Assembly: GCA_913046335.1 (NCBI GenBank)
Contig: CAJWSU010000001.1
Span: 1-64,000, forward strand
From: TMED109 sp002684605
GTDB lineage: Bacteria > Pseudomonadota > Alphaproteobacteria > TMED109
Reading direction: 5' to 3'
DNA: 64,000 nt
Made by a program: the position numbers and the translations under genes. The notes below the pieces were generated by a model, which had not been told where the DNA came from, did not search any database, and was given only the letters and a program-made list of their open reading frames with translations. Each line of letters starts with the position of its first letter. Position 1 is the first letter of the stretch. This document shows, piece by piece, positions 62,524 to 64,000 of this stretch.

Positions 62524-63474
62524 CTAGTTATCTTCAAAATTGCTTTGTAAAGTAAACCAAAATAAAAAAGAAAGCACGATAAATATTAACACAGCTATAG
62601 ATTGATGAAGCATCGCAATAAATAAATTTAATTCTGTAAATATTACTGTGGCTCCCAATAAAATTTGAAGTGTTGTTAGTAATATTAAAATATTTCTAAT
62701 ATTAGAAATAATTTTATATTTTATAATTTGATTATAATTATATACTACTAAAACTATAAATATAGCTGATATGAAAGCTAAAAATCTGTGACTAATATGT
62801 ATTATTTTATTGTATTGTAATAAACTATCACCATCACTGGAACATTGCGGCCATAAATCACATGCTAAAGATGATCCACTTTTTGAAACTATAGCTCCCA
62901 TTAGCATAGTCGCTAATACTATTATTATAGTTATATATAGAATAAAAATTTTTTTATTTTTATTTGGTAAAGGTTTTATTGATTTTAGCCTTAATGATAC
63001 TAGAAATATTTTTATAACAAGAAACATTAAACCCAGTGCGAATCCTAAATGTGCTGCTACACTCCATGGAGAGTTTTTATCAAAAACTGTAAAACCTCCC
63101 ATTAAACCTTGCATAGCTAACACAATCATTATTGAATATAAAATAGTTCTAATTTTTCTTTTCTTTATAGCTTTGAGTCCTACAAAGAAAAGCAATAAAG
63201 TTACTGGTGCAATAAATATAGCTGCATTAAACCTATGTATCCACTCAAGCATTATTTGATAAAATTCATAGTTTACATCTGTGATTTTTGAAAGTTTATC
63301 TTGATCAGGAAACCATAACCCATAACATAAAGGCCAATCCGGACAGGATAAACCTGAACCTGTTAAACGCACAGCTGAACCTAAAGAAATTTGTATAAAA
63401 ATTAATAATAATAAAAAACCTGCTAAAATTTTTAAAGTAAAAAGAATTTTATTTTCTGCCCTTTTAATTAACAT
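62524..63474 (-). CDS. ctaA: Heme A synthase (CtaA/COX15)
   Basis: Oxidises the heme O methyl group to make heme A for cytochrome oxidase. 316 residues, eight membrane helices in two four-helix halves. Haem-ligand histidines: His80 (EWIHRFNA), His142 (AAHLGFA), His229 (ISHRFLA) and His290 (AMLHQSIA). Two cysteine pairs, Cys44/Cys50 (LSCPDWPLC) and Cys205/Cys211 (LACDLWPQC), as in the cysteine-bearing CtaA type rather than the cysteine-free COX15 type usual in Alphaproteobacteria. Overlaps the SURF1 gene by 11 bp. Confidence 0.93.
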   Translation of the reverse strand: MLIKRAENKILFTLKILAGFLLLLIFIQISLGSAVRLTGSGLSCPDWPLCYGLWFPDQDKLSKITDVNYEFYQIMLEWIHRFNAAIFIAPVTLLLFFVGLKAIKKRKIRTILYSIMIVLAMQGLMGGFTVFDKNSPWSVAAHLGFALGLMFLVIKIFLVSLRLKSIKPLPNKNKKIFILYITIIIVLATMLMGAIVSKSGSSLACDLWPQCSSDGDSLLQYNKIIHISHRFLAFISAIFIVLVVYNYNQIIKYKIISNIRNILILLTTLQILLGATVIFTELNLFIAMLHQSIAVLIFIVLSFLFWFTLQSNFEDN

Positions 63475-64000
63475 TTTTTCTCCATAACAGGTGCAGAAAT
63501 ACAGATAGTGCTAGAGCTAAAGAAAACCATGTAAAAGCATATTGTAAATGGTCATTTGGTATATTTATATTGTATTGACTTCCTAATGGATAGCTTGCAT
63601 TAGGGTTATTTTCTTCTATAACATAAAAACTATTTAAATTTAAATTAAAGTAAGTACTAATTTCTTCTATATTTATATAGTACCATTCGTTTTTTACGAT
63701 ACTATTAGTAGGAGTAAAGTAATTAATTTCTTGTTGGAACTTTACCATACCATTAATAAATATATTTTTATTCTTTGTGTTTTTGCTTGGTTCAACTTTA
63801 TAATCCTCTGGAACAAAACCTCTATTAATGAGTATATTACCAAATTCTGTTTTGAATGGCGTCACAAGATGCCTACCTACTTTACCATTAACTACCTTTG
63901 AATAAATTGTTATATTCTTATCATATAAAAAGTAGCCATTTAGTTTTAAGCGTCTATAACTATAACTTTTAATATTACTAATTATTGATGAGTTAACTTC
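63464..64000 (-). CDS. SURF1-family cytochrome oxidase assembly protein, 3' part
   Basis: Helps insert heme A into cytochrome c oxidase. The frame is open to the window edge, so the N-terminus is missing; about 178 residues are present. A GTG at 63865 is internal. Seen: SYRRLKLNGYFLYDKNITIY near the cut, GKVGRHLVTPFKTEFGNILI followed by NRGFVPEDY, the SURF1 signature, YPLGSQYNINIPNDHLQYAF, and a C-terminal membrane helix (FSLALALSVFLHLLW). Upstream of and overlapping ctaA, which fits a shared job; the oxidase genes presumably lie beyond the window. Confidence 0.92.
   Translation of the reverse strand, partial: EVNSSIISNIKSYSYRRLKLNGYFLYDKNITIYSKVVNGKVGRHLVTPFKTEFGNILINRGFVPEDYKVEPSKNTKNKNIFINGMVKFQQEINYFTPTNSIVKNEWYYINIEEISTYFNLNLNSFYVIEENNPNASYPLGSQYNINIPNDHLQYAFTWFSLALALSVFLHLLWRKNVN

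Noticed and set aside
62810..63259. Plus-strand open frame of 149 residues over ctaA
   Set aside because: Antisense to the heme A synthase gene; no recognisable motifs and no leader signals.
1..64000. CRISPR array, prophage, transposon or restriction system
   Set aside because: No spaced direct repeats, transposase, integrase or phage structural gene seen; the one DNA methyltransferase is CcrM without a nuclease partner.

Overview
The window is a compact, AT-rich (roughly 30% GC, judged by eye) stretch of bacterial chromosome packed with core metabolic and information genes. Gene content and order point to an alphaproteobacterium with a streamlined genome, probably a free-living aerobic, marine-type lineage with Rhodospirillales-like gene order. 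The markers are: carB-greA-ELM1-trxB; uvrC-pgsA-moaD-moaE; proC-ybjN-ubiK beside a COQ9-like gene; DUF1285/Nudix/DUF6111/CCA opposite MoxR-DUF58-DUF4159; rnhB-ccrM; mutY opposite DUF721-dsbA-smc; an F0 operon with separate b' and b subunits and no F1 genes; and petABC. Placement below class level is inference. I see no rRNA, tRNA, insertion sequence, phage gene or CRISPR array.

Layout. 1-13.2 kb: end of carB, greA, an ELM1-family protein, thioredoxin reductase, a LysR regulator, a molybdenum pair (MsrP and a molybdopterin oxidoreductase), two divergent aminotransferases, uvrB, and a pteridine-reductase-like SDR next to folB. 13.2-13.7 kb: the only long noncoding gap (425 bp). It holds three TATCCAC motifs (one a perfect DnaA box), a GANTC site, a hairpin with a T-tract and a very AT-rich flank. 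13.7-20 kb: uvrC-pgsA-moaD-moaE, ilvE, and an OmpR/EnvZ-type two-component system. 20-32.6 kb: COQ9-like, proC, ybjN and ubiK on the minus strand, then a long plus-strand run: hldD, lgt, a MidA/NDUFAF7-like methyltransferase, pgeF, a lipoprotein, prs, rplY, pth, ychF, a dienelactone hydrolase, an FKBP and mtnP. 32.6-39 kb: petABC, hemF, CCA-adding enzyme, DUF6111, a CoA-pyrophosphatase-like Nudix protein and DUF1285. 39-45.8 kb: a MoxR-ATPase/vWA-like membrane cluster. 45.8-64 kb: rnhB, ccrM, mutY, DUF721, dsbA-like, smc, ATP synthase F0, a lipoprotein, thrB, rnhA, a peroxiredoxin, a DsbD/ScsB-like reductase, an acetyltransferase, thrC, heme A synthase and partial SURF1.

Together the genes describe aerobic respiration (bc1 complex, COQ9/UbiK for ubiquinone, heme A synthase and SURF1 for cytochrome oxidase, ATP synthase F0), periplasmic thiol and methionine repair (TrxB, DsbA-like, DsbD/ScsB-like, peroxiredoxin, MsrP), molybdopterin use (MoaD/MoaE with two molybdoenzymes), nucleotide excision repair, and CcrM-type GANTC methylation. 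The most notable structural feature is that all eight convergent gene pairs abut or overlap (-6 to +6 bp), leaving no room for dedicated terminators. The best leads for something undescribed are the 425-bp gap, the tandem 21-bp repeat upstream of the MoxR cluster, and that cluster itself.
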